Shown one piece after another: positions 17,385 to 25,385 of a stretch of 64,000 nt of DNA. The stretch is taken from NCBI RefSeq assembly GCF_014596915.1, contig NZ_JACVWU010000017.1, positions 154,439 through 218,438 on the forward strand, in the 5' to 3' direction. Origin of the DNA: Streptomyces sp. TRM68416. Lineage in GTDB: Bacteria > Actinomycetota > Actinomycetes > Streptomycetales > Streptomycetaceae. Every line of letters begins with the position of its first letter. Positions within the stretch are counted from its first letter, which is position 1. The notes under the pieces were generated by a model that saw only the letters and a list, made by a program, of their open reading frames with translations, had not been told where the DNA came from and ran no database searches. Position numbers and translations under genes: made by a program.

Positions 17385-18134
17385 TCACCGGCCGGAGCGG
17401 ATTCCCTCGACGCGCAGGGCCAGTGTCGGGCACCGGCGTGCCGCGGCCTGCGCCCGGGCCGCCAGATAGGGGGGAATGGGACTGGTGGAGACGAACGGAT
17501 AGCCGTCCGGTCCGATCCGGATCAGTTCCGGCACCATGCCCGCGCACAACCCGTGTCCGTCACACAGTGTCCAGTCCACCCCGAACCGGTCGTCCGTCCC
17601 CGCCCCCGCCCGACGGACCGCACGCCACACCGGCACCACCACGACGGCCAGCAGGCAAGCGCCGTAGCCGGCCGTCACCCACGGGCTCGACTCCGGCTGC
17701 CCGGCCTTCAGACCGTGCACCAAGGACGAGCACCATCCCAGGTAGGCGACGCCGTGCAGCAACCGCCACCGTCCGGGATGCCGCCGGGCGACGAACGCGC
17801 TGCGCGCCGCGCCCGTCACCGCCGCCGCCACCATCAGCCAGAGGGCCAGCGCACCGAGCCCGGCCAGGAATCGCTGGTGCGGGTCGGCGAACGGCACCAC
17901 GGCCGCGGGCGCTGCTCGGCCGTACTCGATCTTCGCGATGACATGCAGGGCGAGCGAGCCGATTCCCAGCACCCCCGTCGCCCGGTGCGCCGCCTGTGCC
18001 ATCAGCCGGTGACGAGGTGTCAGAACCTGTCGCCCGACGGAGACCTGCCCCCACACCACCGCGCCGGTGAAGGACACGAGGGCGATGCCACCGCACCAGA
18101 GGTCGGCGAAGCCGAGCAGCGTGTGGAAGGGCAA
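17385..18134 (-). CDS. Membrane cytochrome b-like/ferric-reductase domain fused to a ferredoxin
   Basis: Predicted membrane electron carrier of 249 residues. Five or six hydrophobic helices (for example WCGGIALVSFTGAVVWG and FLAGLGALALWLMVAAAVTG) include histidines in the positions seen in ferric-reductase-like transmembrane proteins (AHRATGVLGIGSLALHVIAK). A C-terminal single-cluster ferredoxin follows (LCDGHGLCAGMVPELIRI and, near the end, ARRCPTLAL), the pattern of [3Fe-4S] or [4Fe-4S] ferredoxins. The TTG at 18134 is chosen because GGAGG lies six bases upstream; a GTG at 18380 is an alternative that adds 82 residues without family character. It converges on the oxidase gene and faces a PucR gene, so it may pass electrons in the same pathway. 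Confidence 0.7.
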   Translation of the reverse strand: MPFHTLLGFADLWCGGIALVSFTGAVVWGQVSVGRQVLTPRHRLMAQAAHRATGVLGIGSLALHVIAKIEYGRAAPAAVVPFADPHQRFLAGLGALALWLMVAAAVTGAARSAFVARRHPGRWRLLHGVAYLGWCSSLVHGLKAGQPESSPWVTAGYGACLLAVVVVPVWRAVRRAGAGTDDRFGVDWTLCDGHGLCAGMVPELIRIGPDGYPFVSTSPIPPYLAARAQAAARRCPTLALRVEGIRSGR

Positions 18135-18434
18135 GAGGGGCCTCCGGGCCAGACGGAGCGACCATGTCCCGGCAGAGCGGACATGTCCCGAGTACGAGGG
18201 GAGCCGGTCCGGACGAGGCGGGAGGCGTGGGGAGGAACTCTCCCCGCCGGGCCGGTGATCAACCGAGATCGTCGGCGCCGACCGCGCACGGTCCGACGAC
18301 GCCGATCCGATCTCCCACGGCAGTGAGCATGCGCCGCGGCACGGATGAGCGGCAATGTCGGGACCTACACACGTGGTCACCCGCTGATGTAAGTTCCGCC
18401 ATCCACATGTGATCTCCGGGTGAGAGGGAGGCGC
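18135..18434. promoter_or_regulatory. Divergent promoter region between the cytochrome/ferredoxin and PucR genes
   Basis: About 300 bases between divergent start codons. It contains CACATGTG, a short palindrome at 18404-18411, 24 bases before the PucR start. I do not see a second copy or a clear -35/-10 pair. Confidence 0.35.
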
Positions 18435-20033
18435 GTGACCGCAATGCTCCTGGAACAGCTCGTCGAGGCTCTGCAGGACGACGTCGTCAGCGTGCTGTCG
18501 GAGGGGAGTGCGGCCGAGCCGAGAGTCGCCGGTGTCGAACTGCTGGACTCGCACGAGGTCGTGCGGGCGACCGCGACCGGGCACCTTCTGCTCGGGGTCG
18601 GCGTGGACCTCGCGGACGCCGCCGCCCTCGACGCCGCCCTGCGGACGGCGGCGGACACGTCCTGCGCGCTCGCCGTCAAGTGCGAGGTCCCCGTCCCGGA
18701 CGACCTGCTGGCCCGTATCCGCCCCAGCGGGGTCCCCGTGCTGGCGGTCAATCCACGGATGCCGTGGACTCGTGTCCAACGCCTGGTCACCACGGTCATG
18801 GCGGCGGGCGCGGCGGACTCAGAACCCGGCGGCCCGCCCACGGGGGGCGATCTGTTCTCCCTGGCCAACGCGGTGGCCGGCATCGTCGGCGGAGCCGTCG
18901 CCATCATGGACACCCAGCAGGTCGTCGTCGCCTACTCCAACCTGCCCGACCAACCCATCGACGAGACCCGCCGGAGCGGCATCCTGGGCCGCCGGGTGCC
19001 CGAGGACGCGATCGCCGACCACCTGGACCGGAAGGTGTGGACGAGCGACACGGTCGTCGGCCACAAGCGGCCCGGCAGCCTGCCGCGACTGGCCGTGGTC
19101 ATCCGGGCGGGCGAGGACGTCCTCGGCTCCCTGTGGGTGGTGTTCCCCGACGACGCCCCGCTCCCGGAGTGCGGTGCCACCCTGCAGGAGGCGGCCCGGG
19201 TCGCGGCACTGCACATGCTGGCCCTGCGCCGCCAGGCGGACGCGGAGCAGGAGAGCCGTGACCGCGCGCTGCGTTCCGTGCTGGAGGGCCGGGCAGAGCA
19301 GAGCGGCCTCCCCGACAGCGTCCGCCTCCCCGGCGTCCTGGTCGGGATGAGCGAGGTCGTGCAGTCGACGGCCGACGAGGACTCCGACCCCGGTGCCGCG
19401 GCCCGGCGGCGGGCCGCGCTGCTGCGCCTGGTGGACCTCGCCGTCCTCGACGGCCGTTCGCTCGGCTACGAACCGGCGGCCGCCCTGCTCGGCGACCGCG
19501 TGTACGTCCTGCTGCCGACCGCCGGTTCCGGGCCCGTGTCCACCGGAGTCCTCCTCGACCACCTCCTGGACCGGGCCCGGCACAGTCTGCATCGCTCGTT
19601 CGTCGCGGTCAGCTCACCCTCCGTCGGCGCCCTGTCCCCACTGCTCCGGGCCCGCCGCGACCTCGACGCGGCTCTGGACCACCTGCGGGAGCAGGGGGCC
19701 GATCCGGGCGCCTACCGCACCGAGGACCTGCGGCCGGAACTGGTACTGCGGCGGCTCGTCGGTTCCGTGCGCGCCGACGCCGAACTGCGCACCGGCATCG
19801 GCGAACGCCTGCGGGCGTACGACTGCGAGCACAACACCGAGTACGTGGCGACCCTCGCGGCATACCTACGGCACTTCGGGGACGTCGCCGCGGCCAGCAG
19901 CGAGCTCCACATCCACCAGAACACCCTGCGACTGCGGCTTCGACGAGCCGAACAGCTGTTTGGGGTAGCGCTCGCCGACCCGACCCGGCGCCTGCTGCTG
20001 ACGCTGGAGTTGGCCGCATTGCCCCAGCCGTAG
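18435..20033 (+). CDS. PucR-family transcriptional regulator (second copy type)
   Basis: A 532-residue PucR/CdaR-type protein with the same layout as the one at 12272-13897. It has an N-terminal PucR-like segment, a central LANAVAGIVGGAVAIMDTQQ segment and a C-terminal HTH_30 (AASSELHIHQNTLRLRLRRA, EQLFGVALADPTRRLLL). Candidate starts are GTG 18420, GTG 18435 and ATG 18444; GTG 18435 is preferred because GGGAGG lies just upstream. It faces the cytochrome/ferredoxin gene and is followed by an aldolase remnant and an MHS transporter. This suggests that it controlled a small uptake and catabolism cluster, now partly decayed. Confidence 0.88.
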   Translation: MTAMLLEQLVEALQDDVVSVLSEGSAAEPRVAGVELLDSHEVVRATATGHLLLGVGVDLADAAALDAALRTAADTSCALAVKCEVPVPDDLLARIRPSGVPVLAVNPRMPWTRVQRLVTTVMAAGAADSEPGGPPTGGDLFSLANAVAGIVGGAVAIMDTQQVVVAYSNLPDQPIDETRRSGILGRRVPEDAIADHLDRKVWTSDTVVGHKRPGSLPRLAVVIRAGEDVLGSLWVVFPDDAPLPECGATLQEAARVAALHMLALRRQADAEQESRDRALRSVLEGRAEQSGLPDSVRLPGVLVGMSEVVQSTADEDSDPGAAARRRAALLRLVDLAVLDGRSLGYEPAAALLGDRVYVLLPTAGSGPVSTGVLLDHLLDRARHSLHRSFVAVSSPSVGALSPLLRARRDLDAALDHLREQGADPGAYRTEDLRPELVLRRLVGSVRADAELRTGIGERLRAYDCEHNTEYVATLAAYLRHFGDVAAASSELHIHQNTLRLRLRRAEQLFGVALADPTRRLLLTLELAALPQP

Positions 20034-20173
20034 TGTCGGCCCGTACAGTGCCCCGCCCTTCTTCATGGCGGTCTCGACATTGGCGGTCGGGTGTTCCCCC
20101 GCCCATGCTCCTGGACATCGAGGCACGCTTCCCCCCAGAGGCGGCGCCCGTGAAGCAACCGAGGAGCACAGCA

Positions 20174-20665
20174 GTGACCGTTCTGGACGCCTGGGCGCGC
20201 ACGACGAAGCCCGCGGGCATGACCGAGGCGGAGGGGCGGGCGCGGCTCGAACGCGCCGCGCGCTACCGCGTCTTCGGCCATCCGGGCCGGCCCGAGATGG
20301 TCTTCCACCACATCACCGTGCGGGCGCCGGGCGAGGACGGACCCCTGTTGACCCACCCGCTCGACGGATCCACCCTGGCCGACCCCGGCGAGCGGAGCTC
20401 GATGATCCCGCGCCACCACGGTCTCCATGTGCCCGGCCCGGCACTGGCCGCAGCGTCCCCGGCACCGCGGCCTCTGCAGCGGGCCCGCGCGATGCGGCTC
20501 ACCGCCCAGTGGTCCGGTGAGCCACTGATGCCGGTGACCCACGACGCGGCCGCGCGCTCGACCGAGGAATCCTCCCGGACGGGCGACCGCACACAGGCAG
20601 GCCGAACCAGCTTCACCACGGTGCGCCGTCGCAACGACCGAACCACCCCCGACCACGCCGTCTGA
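20174..20665 (+). pseudogene. Degraded class II aldolase/adducin-family gene
   Basis: From GTG 20174 (GAGGAG eight bases upstream) the frame gives LERAARYRVFGHPGRPEMVF, then HHITVRAPGEDGP, resembling the N-terminal metal-site strand of class II aldolases. Near the end, EPLMPVTHDAAA resembles the later LLP(I/V) segment. The middle, which normally carries the zinc histidines, is missing or scrambled, and at 163 codons it is well short of the usual 220-260. It is probably a relic with internal deletions, lying between the PucR regulator and the MHS transporter. Confidence 0.5.
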
Positions 20666-20669
20666 CCCC

Positions 20670-20790
20670 TCCCCGCGCCCCGCCACGCCCCACCCCGGGC
20701 CCCCGCACAGGCACCCCCCACCCTCTGTCCCCCCACCCTCTGTCCCCACCCCCTCTCTCCCCACCTCCTCCGCTCACCTTCCCGCCCCGG
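20670..20790. repeat. Strand-biased pyrimidine-rich tract
   Basis: The plus strand is almost entirely C and T over most of this stretch, with a short repeated CCACCCTCTGTCCCC motif around 20718-20748. It lies just upstream of the MHS transporter. Such tracts can adopt non-B structures, but no function is shown by the sequence. Confidence 0.6.
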
Positions 20791-20824
20791 GCCGACGATG
20801 ACCCGACGACGAATCGGACGTGCC

Positions 20825-22162
20825 ATGTCCCAACCCGCAACGGCAACCGGCCGCCAGCAGCGCACGGTCGCACTCGCCGCCATGGCAGGCACCACCATCG
20901 AGTGGTACGACTTCTTCATCTACGCCCTGAGCACCGGCCTGGTCTTCAACCAGCTGTTCTTCCAGGGCTTCGGCGAAGACTCGATGCTCATCGCCTTCGC
21001 CACCATCGGCGTCAGCTTCTTCTTCCGGCCGGTCGGCGCGGCTCTCGCCGGCCACCTCGGTGACCGGCTCGGCCGCCGCGCCATGCTGATCGCTGCCCTG
21101 CTGCTGATGGACGCCGCCACGACCCTCATCGGCCTGGTGCCGACCCAGGACTCCATCGGCGTGGCCGCCCCGATCATCCTCGTCTTCCTGCGCATCCTGC
21201 AGGGCCTGTCGGCCGGCGGCGAGTGGGGCGGGGCCGCCCTGATCGCGGTGGAGCACGCTCCCACCGGCAAGCGCGGCCGATTCGGCGCCTTCCCCCAGCT
21301 CGGTGCCCCCCTCGGCCTGCTCCTGGCCAACGGCGTCCTCGCCCTCATCACCGCCCTCACCACGGACGACCAGTTCCTGGCCTGGGGCTGGCGCATCCCC
21401 TTCCTGCTGAGCGTCGGTCTCGTCGCCGTGGGCCTCGTCATCCGCCACAAGGTCGAGGAGAGCCCGGTCTACCAGGAGTTGAAGAAGACCGGCAACGCCG
21501 CGAAGACCCCGCTCGCCGCCCTGTTCCAGAACCACTGGCCGCTCGTCATCGGTGGGGCCCTGCTCTTCGCCGCCAACAACGCCGTCGGCTACATGACCGC
21601 CGGCGGCTACATCCAGGCCTACTCAGTCAACCAACTCAAGATCGACAAGACGACGATCCTGATCTGTGTCATGGTCGCCGCGGTCATCTGGCTGACCAGC
21701 ACCATGGTCGGCGGCATCCTGTCGGACAGGATCGGCCGCATCCGCGTCTACCAGATCGGCTTCGTCATCCAACTCGCCTGGATGTTCCCCTTCTTCGGCC
21801 TGCTCAACACGGCCCACACCGGCTACATCGTCCTGGCCCTGATCCTCTACAGCGTCGGTCTTGGCCTGACCTACGGCCCGCAGTCCGCCCTGTTCTCCGA
21901 GATGTACCCGACGGCCGTCCGCTACAGCGGCGCCGCGCTGTCGTACGCCATCGGTGCCGTCCTCGGCGGTGCCTTCGCCCCGATGATCGCCGAGGCCCTG
22001 GAGACCAGCACCGGCACCATCTACTCGGTCGCGGTCTACCTCGCCGCCGTCACCGTCGTGGGCCTCGTCACCTCCTTCTTCGTACAGGAGCGCAAGGACG
22101 TGCCACTCGGCGACACCGCGACCGACCACAAGGACGACGAACAGGCCACCGTCAACGCCTGA
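20825..22162 (+). CDS. MHS-family (metabolite:H+ symporter) MFS transporter
   Basis: Inner-membrane permease of 445 residues with twelve predicted helices. The start of the first helix, MAGTTIEWYDFFIYALSTGL, and the loop GHLGDRLGRRAML are characteristic of the metabolite:H+ symporter family (ShiA, KgtP, ProP, citrate transporters), as is LRILQGLSAGGEWGGAALIA. ATG 20825 is used; an ATG at 20798 adds nine residues and has no better ribosome site. The substrate is probably an organic acid or similar small metabolite. The nearby PucR gene and the 2-hydroxy-acid oxidase make a hydroxy-acid substrate plausible, but this is inference. Confidence 0.9.
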   Translation: MSQPATATGRQQRTVALAAMAGTTIEWYDFFIYALSTGLVFNQLFFQGFGEDSMLIAFATIGVSFFFRPVGAALAGHLGDRLGRRAMLIAALLLMDAATTLIGLVPTQDSIGVAAPIILVFLRILQGLSAGGEWGGAALIAVEHAPTGKRGRFGAFPQLGAPLGLLLANGVLALITALTTDDQFLAWGWRIPFLLSVGLVAVGLVIRHKVEESPVYQELKKTGNAAKTPLAALFQNHWPLVIGGALLFAANNAVGYMTAGGYIQAYSVNQLKIDKTTILICVMVAAVIWLTSTMVGGILSDRIGRIRVYQIGFVIQLAWMFPFFGLLNTAHTGYIVLALILYSVGLGLTYGPQSALFSEMYPTAVRYSGAALSYAIGAVLGGAFAPMIAEALETSTGTIYSVAVYLAAVTVVGLVTSFFVQERKDVPLGDTATDHKDDEQATVNA

Positions 22163-22290
22163 GCCGCTTCCGCTCTGACCTCGCTCAAGCCGGCCAACGC
22201 GCCCAACCGCGACGCGGACACCTCCGACGCACCGCTGTTCACGAAGGACGTGGTGCACGGCCCGCATCCTGCGACTGCTGACGTGCACCT

Positions 22291-22331
22291 ACGGGTGTGG
22301 CGGTCCCGCACGTCGGACCCGCCACACCCGT
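22291..22331. terminator. Strong hairpin downstream of the MHS transporter
   Basis: ACGGGTGTGGCGG (22291-22303) pairs perfectly with CCGCCACACCCGT (22319-22331), and pairing extends inward with a one-base bulge. It lies 128 bases after the transporter stop in a 326-bp gap that otherwise shows nothing recognisable. With no T-run on either side, it fits a bidirectional GC-type terminator. Confidence 0.6.
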
Positions 22332-22488
22332 GGGCTGTCGGTACGTCAGCCACGGCCAGGAACGCCTGCACCGTGGCCCCTGTGCGCCTCCCTGTCGCAC
22401 GACTTCCCGAAGACGCCCTCCATCCGCCCGTACCGGACCGCCGAAGAAGCGGTATCCGTAACATTGGGGGCGCAGAGATGGGGGTGCC

Positions 22489-23038
22489 ATGAGTCGGCCG
22501 TTGCTGTTCCTCGACGTCGACGGACCCCTGAATCCGTATGCGGCGAAGCCCGAGAAGCGCCCCGAGGACCACCCTTCGCGTCCCACTGGAGAGCGGGGCA
22601 TCCGGGGGGCACGGGAGCCTGCGGACCCGCACAAGGCCACTACGGGTATGGCTCAACCCCGATCACGGGCCGGCGCTGCTGGCTCTCGGATACGAGATCT
22701 GCTGGGCCACAACCTGGATGAGTGACGCGAACAAGTGGATCGGACCTACGCTCGGTCTGCCTGAGTTGCCGTTCGTCGACTTCGGTGATGCCCTGCTCAA
22801 CGAGCGCCCTGATGGCGTTCATTGGAAGTCGGAGCCATTGGTGCAGTACGCCAACGGCCGACCGTTCGCTTGGGTGGACGACGAACACAGCGACGCGGAT
22901 CATGCACACGTGGCTGCCAACCATCACGCAGCCGTCCTGCTCCACCACGTCAATCCACGGATTGGCCTGCGGAACGACGACTTCACCACCCTCGCGGCCT
23001 TCGCGGCATCCATCGACATGTCGACGGGCGCTGCCTGA
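22489..23038 (+). pseudogene. HAD-domain protein, frameshifted
   Basis: ATG 22489 opens MSRPLLFLDVDGPLNPYAAK, the HAD motif I of the small HAD proteins common in Streptomyces. The rest of the family sequence (LRVWLNPDHGPALLALGYEI, CWATTWMSDANKWIGP, FAWVDDE) continues one base out of phase, in the frame that ends at 23038. The shift lies at about 22560-22650, where the expected linker is also altered. Together they would give about 183 residues, near normal. It is either a pseudogene or contains a sequencing error. Confidence 0.8.
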
Positions 23039-23443
23039 GCTCCAAGCGTCCATGCCTGGTTCAGAGAAGCAGGCGTGTTCATGGACGTAGAAGGTGCCGA
23101 AGTCGCGTCCGCAGACGCCGAGTGCGACCTTTCGTCTTCTCGACGACCGTGTGGATGGCGGCCTCGGCCACGGCGTGCGCGTAGGGGGTGGGGCCCTCGA
23201 TGGGTGTGCAGATGTCACCACGTGCGGCTGCGCCTCCAGCAGCCGGGCGGGCTCGGACAGCCGGTCGGCCCCCCGGCCGCTCCGCCGTCTCAAGCGACCG
23301 CACAACGCAAGGGTGCCCAGCACACCGACGAACGCGGCCCCGGCATTGCGGTCAGGCCAAACCCATCGGGTCACCTCCTGCCGTCGGGTTGGCCGCCAAC
23401 GTTCGCCGGGGTGGTCATGGCGCGGTCAAGTAGGGTCAGGGCT
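23039..23443. other. Intergenic region with no recognised gene
   Basis: About 405 bases between the broken HAD gene and the Nudix gene. Several open frames exist on both strands, but none matches a family I recognise and none has a convincing ribosome site. It may hold decayed sequence. Confidence 0.4.
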
Positions 23444-23917
23444 GTGGAGACGACACATCGGCCCGCCGTGCGGGTGATCTGCCTGGATGCCGCTCAGCGC
23501 CTACTCCTTCTCCACTGGCGTGATCCGTTTGACGGGGTGATGCTCTGGGAGCCGCCTGGTGGCGGCATCGAACCGGGCGAGACACCGCTGATCGCGGCTC
23601 GGCGAGAACTGGCGGAGGAGACCGGTCTGGACCCCGCGGCGGTCCGTGACCGGTCCGTGTCGGTCGAACGTGACGTTTGGTGGAACGGGAAGCGATTTGT
23701 CGGGGCGGAGGACTTCTTCGTGGCCCATTTCGCCGAGGAGCGGCCGACGTTGAGTCCTGCCGGTCTCCTGCCCGATGAGCAGGTCAATCTCCGTGAACAC
23801 GCCTGGGTCGCATGGTCGGACCTGAACACGTTGGCGGATCGAATCGAGCCGCCGGCATTGATGTCCGTTCTCGCTGCCCTGGTACCGGAAGGTCCTTGGT
23901 GCGACCGGGTGCGTTGA
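23444..23917 (+). CDS. Nudix hydrolase
   Basis: A 157-residue Nudix-fold enzyme that hydrolyses a nucleoside-diphosphate derivative. The Nudix box is complete (GGGIEPGETPLIAARRELAE followed by ETG), with catalytic glutamates in RRELAEETG. GTG 23444 is chosen because the sequence then begins with ETTHRPA, the same N-terminus seen in a fragmentary relative at 46463-46520, and because AGGG lies just upstream. An ATG at 23417 would add nine residues. It stands alone between decayed genes. The substrate cannot be told. Confidence 0.88.
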   Translation: METTHRPAVRVICLDAAQRLLLLHWRDPFDGVMLWEPPGGGIEPGETPLIAARRELAEETGLDPAAVRDRSVSVERDVWWNGKRFVGAEDFFVAHFAEERPTLSPAGLLPDEQVNLREHAWVAWSDLNTLADRIEPPALMSVLAALVPEGPWCDRVR

Positions 23918-24112
23918 CCGGGAACCCTTCGCTCGTGCTGCCTTCGCGAGTGGGCGTCAGCCCAGCGGACGCCTTTCTCGGGGAGCAATGTTCAAGACCT
24001 GTGGATCAGCCTTGTGCGGGACGCGGACGGCGCCGTAGGCCCGCGTTGCAGTGCGGGCCGGGGAGGCACGCCCGTGCTCAGCGTGGTGAACGCCGATGGT
24101 TCGATTCTCCGC

Positions 24113-24517
24113 CTACTTGAGCTCGCCGAGACGGAGGGCGTCCCTGATGTCGCTGAGCTTCGCAGCCGTAGCTGGGGTCCACTCCTTCTCCTGTTCACTG
24201 AGACGGAGCGCATCCTCGATCGCACTGAGCTTCGCAGGGGGCAGGGCGCCCGCCTGCTCGATCAGGTCGTTCCGGGACAGTGTGGTCAGCCAGGTGCAAG
24301 GGGTGATGCCGGGATGCGAGAAGCCGAATCGCAGTACGCCTTCGAAGGGCAGCCCTTCCGTAGCTCCTATTGCCACTTCGACTCCCAGACCGCTGATGTC
24401 GACGTCAGCCGGAGCGACGACCTGCATCGCCCGGAACCCGCGCGCCTCGTCTCCCGACAGGAGTACGACCGGCCGCCGCTCTTCGAACTCGACCCACCAC
24501 ACTTCGCCGCGTTGCAC
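24113..24517 (-). CDS. PemK/MazF-like toxin, apparently without antitoxin
   Basis: A 134-residue protein beginning QRGEVWWVEFEERRPVVLLS, which is the start of the PemK/MazF endoribonuclease fold; GLPFEGVLRFGF and the LTTLSRNDLIEQAG end also fit. GTG 24517 follows a perfect AGGAGG five bases upstream. The C-terminal tail is longer than usual and contains a tandem duplication (KLSAIEDALRL and KLSDIRDALRL). I find no recognisable antitoxin immediately before it, where a partner is usually encoded. It may be an orphan, a solitary regulatory nuclease, or have an antitoxin of unknown type. Confidence 0.7.
   Translation of the reverse strand: MQRGEVWWVEFEERRPVVLLSGDEARGFRAMQVVAPADVDISGLGVEVAIGATEGLPFEGVLRFGFSHPGITPCTWLTTLSRNDLIEQAGALPPAKLSAIEDALRLSEQEKEWTPATAAKLSDIRDALRLGELK
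24128..24237 (-). repeat. 72-bp-period duplication in the toxin tail
   Basis: Two 38-bp copies (24128-24165 and 24200-24237) share 31 bases and end in the identical CTGAGCTTCGCAG. They are in frame and encode the repeated KLSxIxDALRL segment of the MazF-like protein. Confidence 0.8.
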
Positions 24518-24730
24518 ATGTCCTCCTGGCCCGGGACTGCGGACGACCCCGCACGCTCGCGGCCGAAGCACGGAAGTAGTGCAGCCCCGTCTCCGGACAC
24601 CTTGACTGTCTGAAGGACTCTAGTCTGCGTCGCCAGGTCGGCCGCCATTACTCTGGCCGACGTTGGACGAGCGCAGAGCATGGCGGACGACCAGGCGGCG
24701 CTGATGAGCGACGAGACCGGCGACCTGAAC

Positions 24731-25276
24731 CTATCCGGATACGCTCGCCAGCCATCTGGTAGCACCTACAGCCTCGCGCGCTATGTCGTCCACGGTCCGT
24801 CCGTCAGTCGCCACCCACACCGTGTCCGGGGGCGCCTGCTCATCCAGAATCCGCGCCTTGCGGGCGCTGCTCTCCAACTCCTGCTCCAGCTCCGAGCCCA
24901 GCTCCCGACCGGTCAACCGGTCACGAGCGGTGGCGTCGGACGCGGTGAGCACCACCCGCACAATCCTGACATTCGCTCCCATGGCGCGCCGGAACATGCC
25001 CTCGTTCTCGGCCAGAACACTCACCGTCTGCGTGTAGATCAAACGGCGATACCCGAGCTCGGCATAGTTCGACCAGAGCGCCGTCAGATTGCACTCAGCG
25101 ATCTTCCTGCGGTGGGGGTCCCCCTCCGGAGCGGGATGGGCCTGTCCCATGAAGTCACCTTCGATCACACAGTGAGCAACCATCGCAGCACGCAGTCGTG
25201 CTGAGACCTCCCATCCCACCGTCGTCTTGCCGACGCCAGCGCGCCCTCCGATGAGCAATACCTCTGCTTGATCCAT
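24731..25276 (-). CDS. P-loop kinase-like protein
   Basis: A 181-residue nucleotide-binding protein with a Walker A loop near the N-terminus (LLIGGRAGVGKTTVGWEV) and the size and order of small P-loop kinases (AAA_33/shikimate- or gluconate-kinase-like). A DFMG segment near residue 41 is a likely substrate-side Asp, and TARDRLTGRELGSELEQEL resembles a lid region rich in Arg. It is separated from the toxin gene by 213 bases and is not clearly in an operon. The phosphorylated substrate cannot be inferred. Confidence 0.8.
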   Translation of the reverse strand: MDQAEVLLIGGRAGVGKTTVGWEVSARLRAAMVAHCVIEGDFMGQAHPAPEGDPHRRKIAECNLTALWSNYAELGYRRLIYTQTVSVLAENEGMFRRAMGANVRIVRVVLTASDATARDRLTGRELGSELEQELESSARKARILDEQAPPDTVWVATDGRTVDDIAREAVGATRWLASVSG

Positions 25277-25385
25277 AGCTGCACCCTGCCACCGGGCAGT
25301 CGAACCACGCGAACCAAATGTGCGCGGATCAAGGAGACAGGCCCAAGCCGCACTTGGGCCGGCACATGGGCCTTCGCCTTGCCTG

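Noticed and set aside
23079..23303. Minus-strand frame containing DICTPIEGPTPYAHAV
   Set aside because: It briefly looked protein-like, but I could not match it to a family and it has no ribosome site.
24518..24730. Possible antitoxin gene upstream of the MazF-like toxin
   Set aside because: Open frames exist, but none shows a ribbon-helix-helix, AbrB or other antitoxin pattern, and none overlaps the toxin start convincingly.
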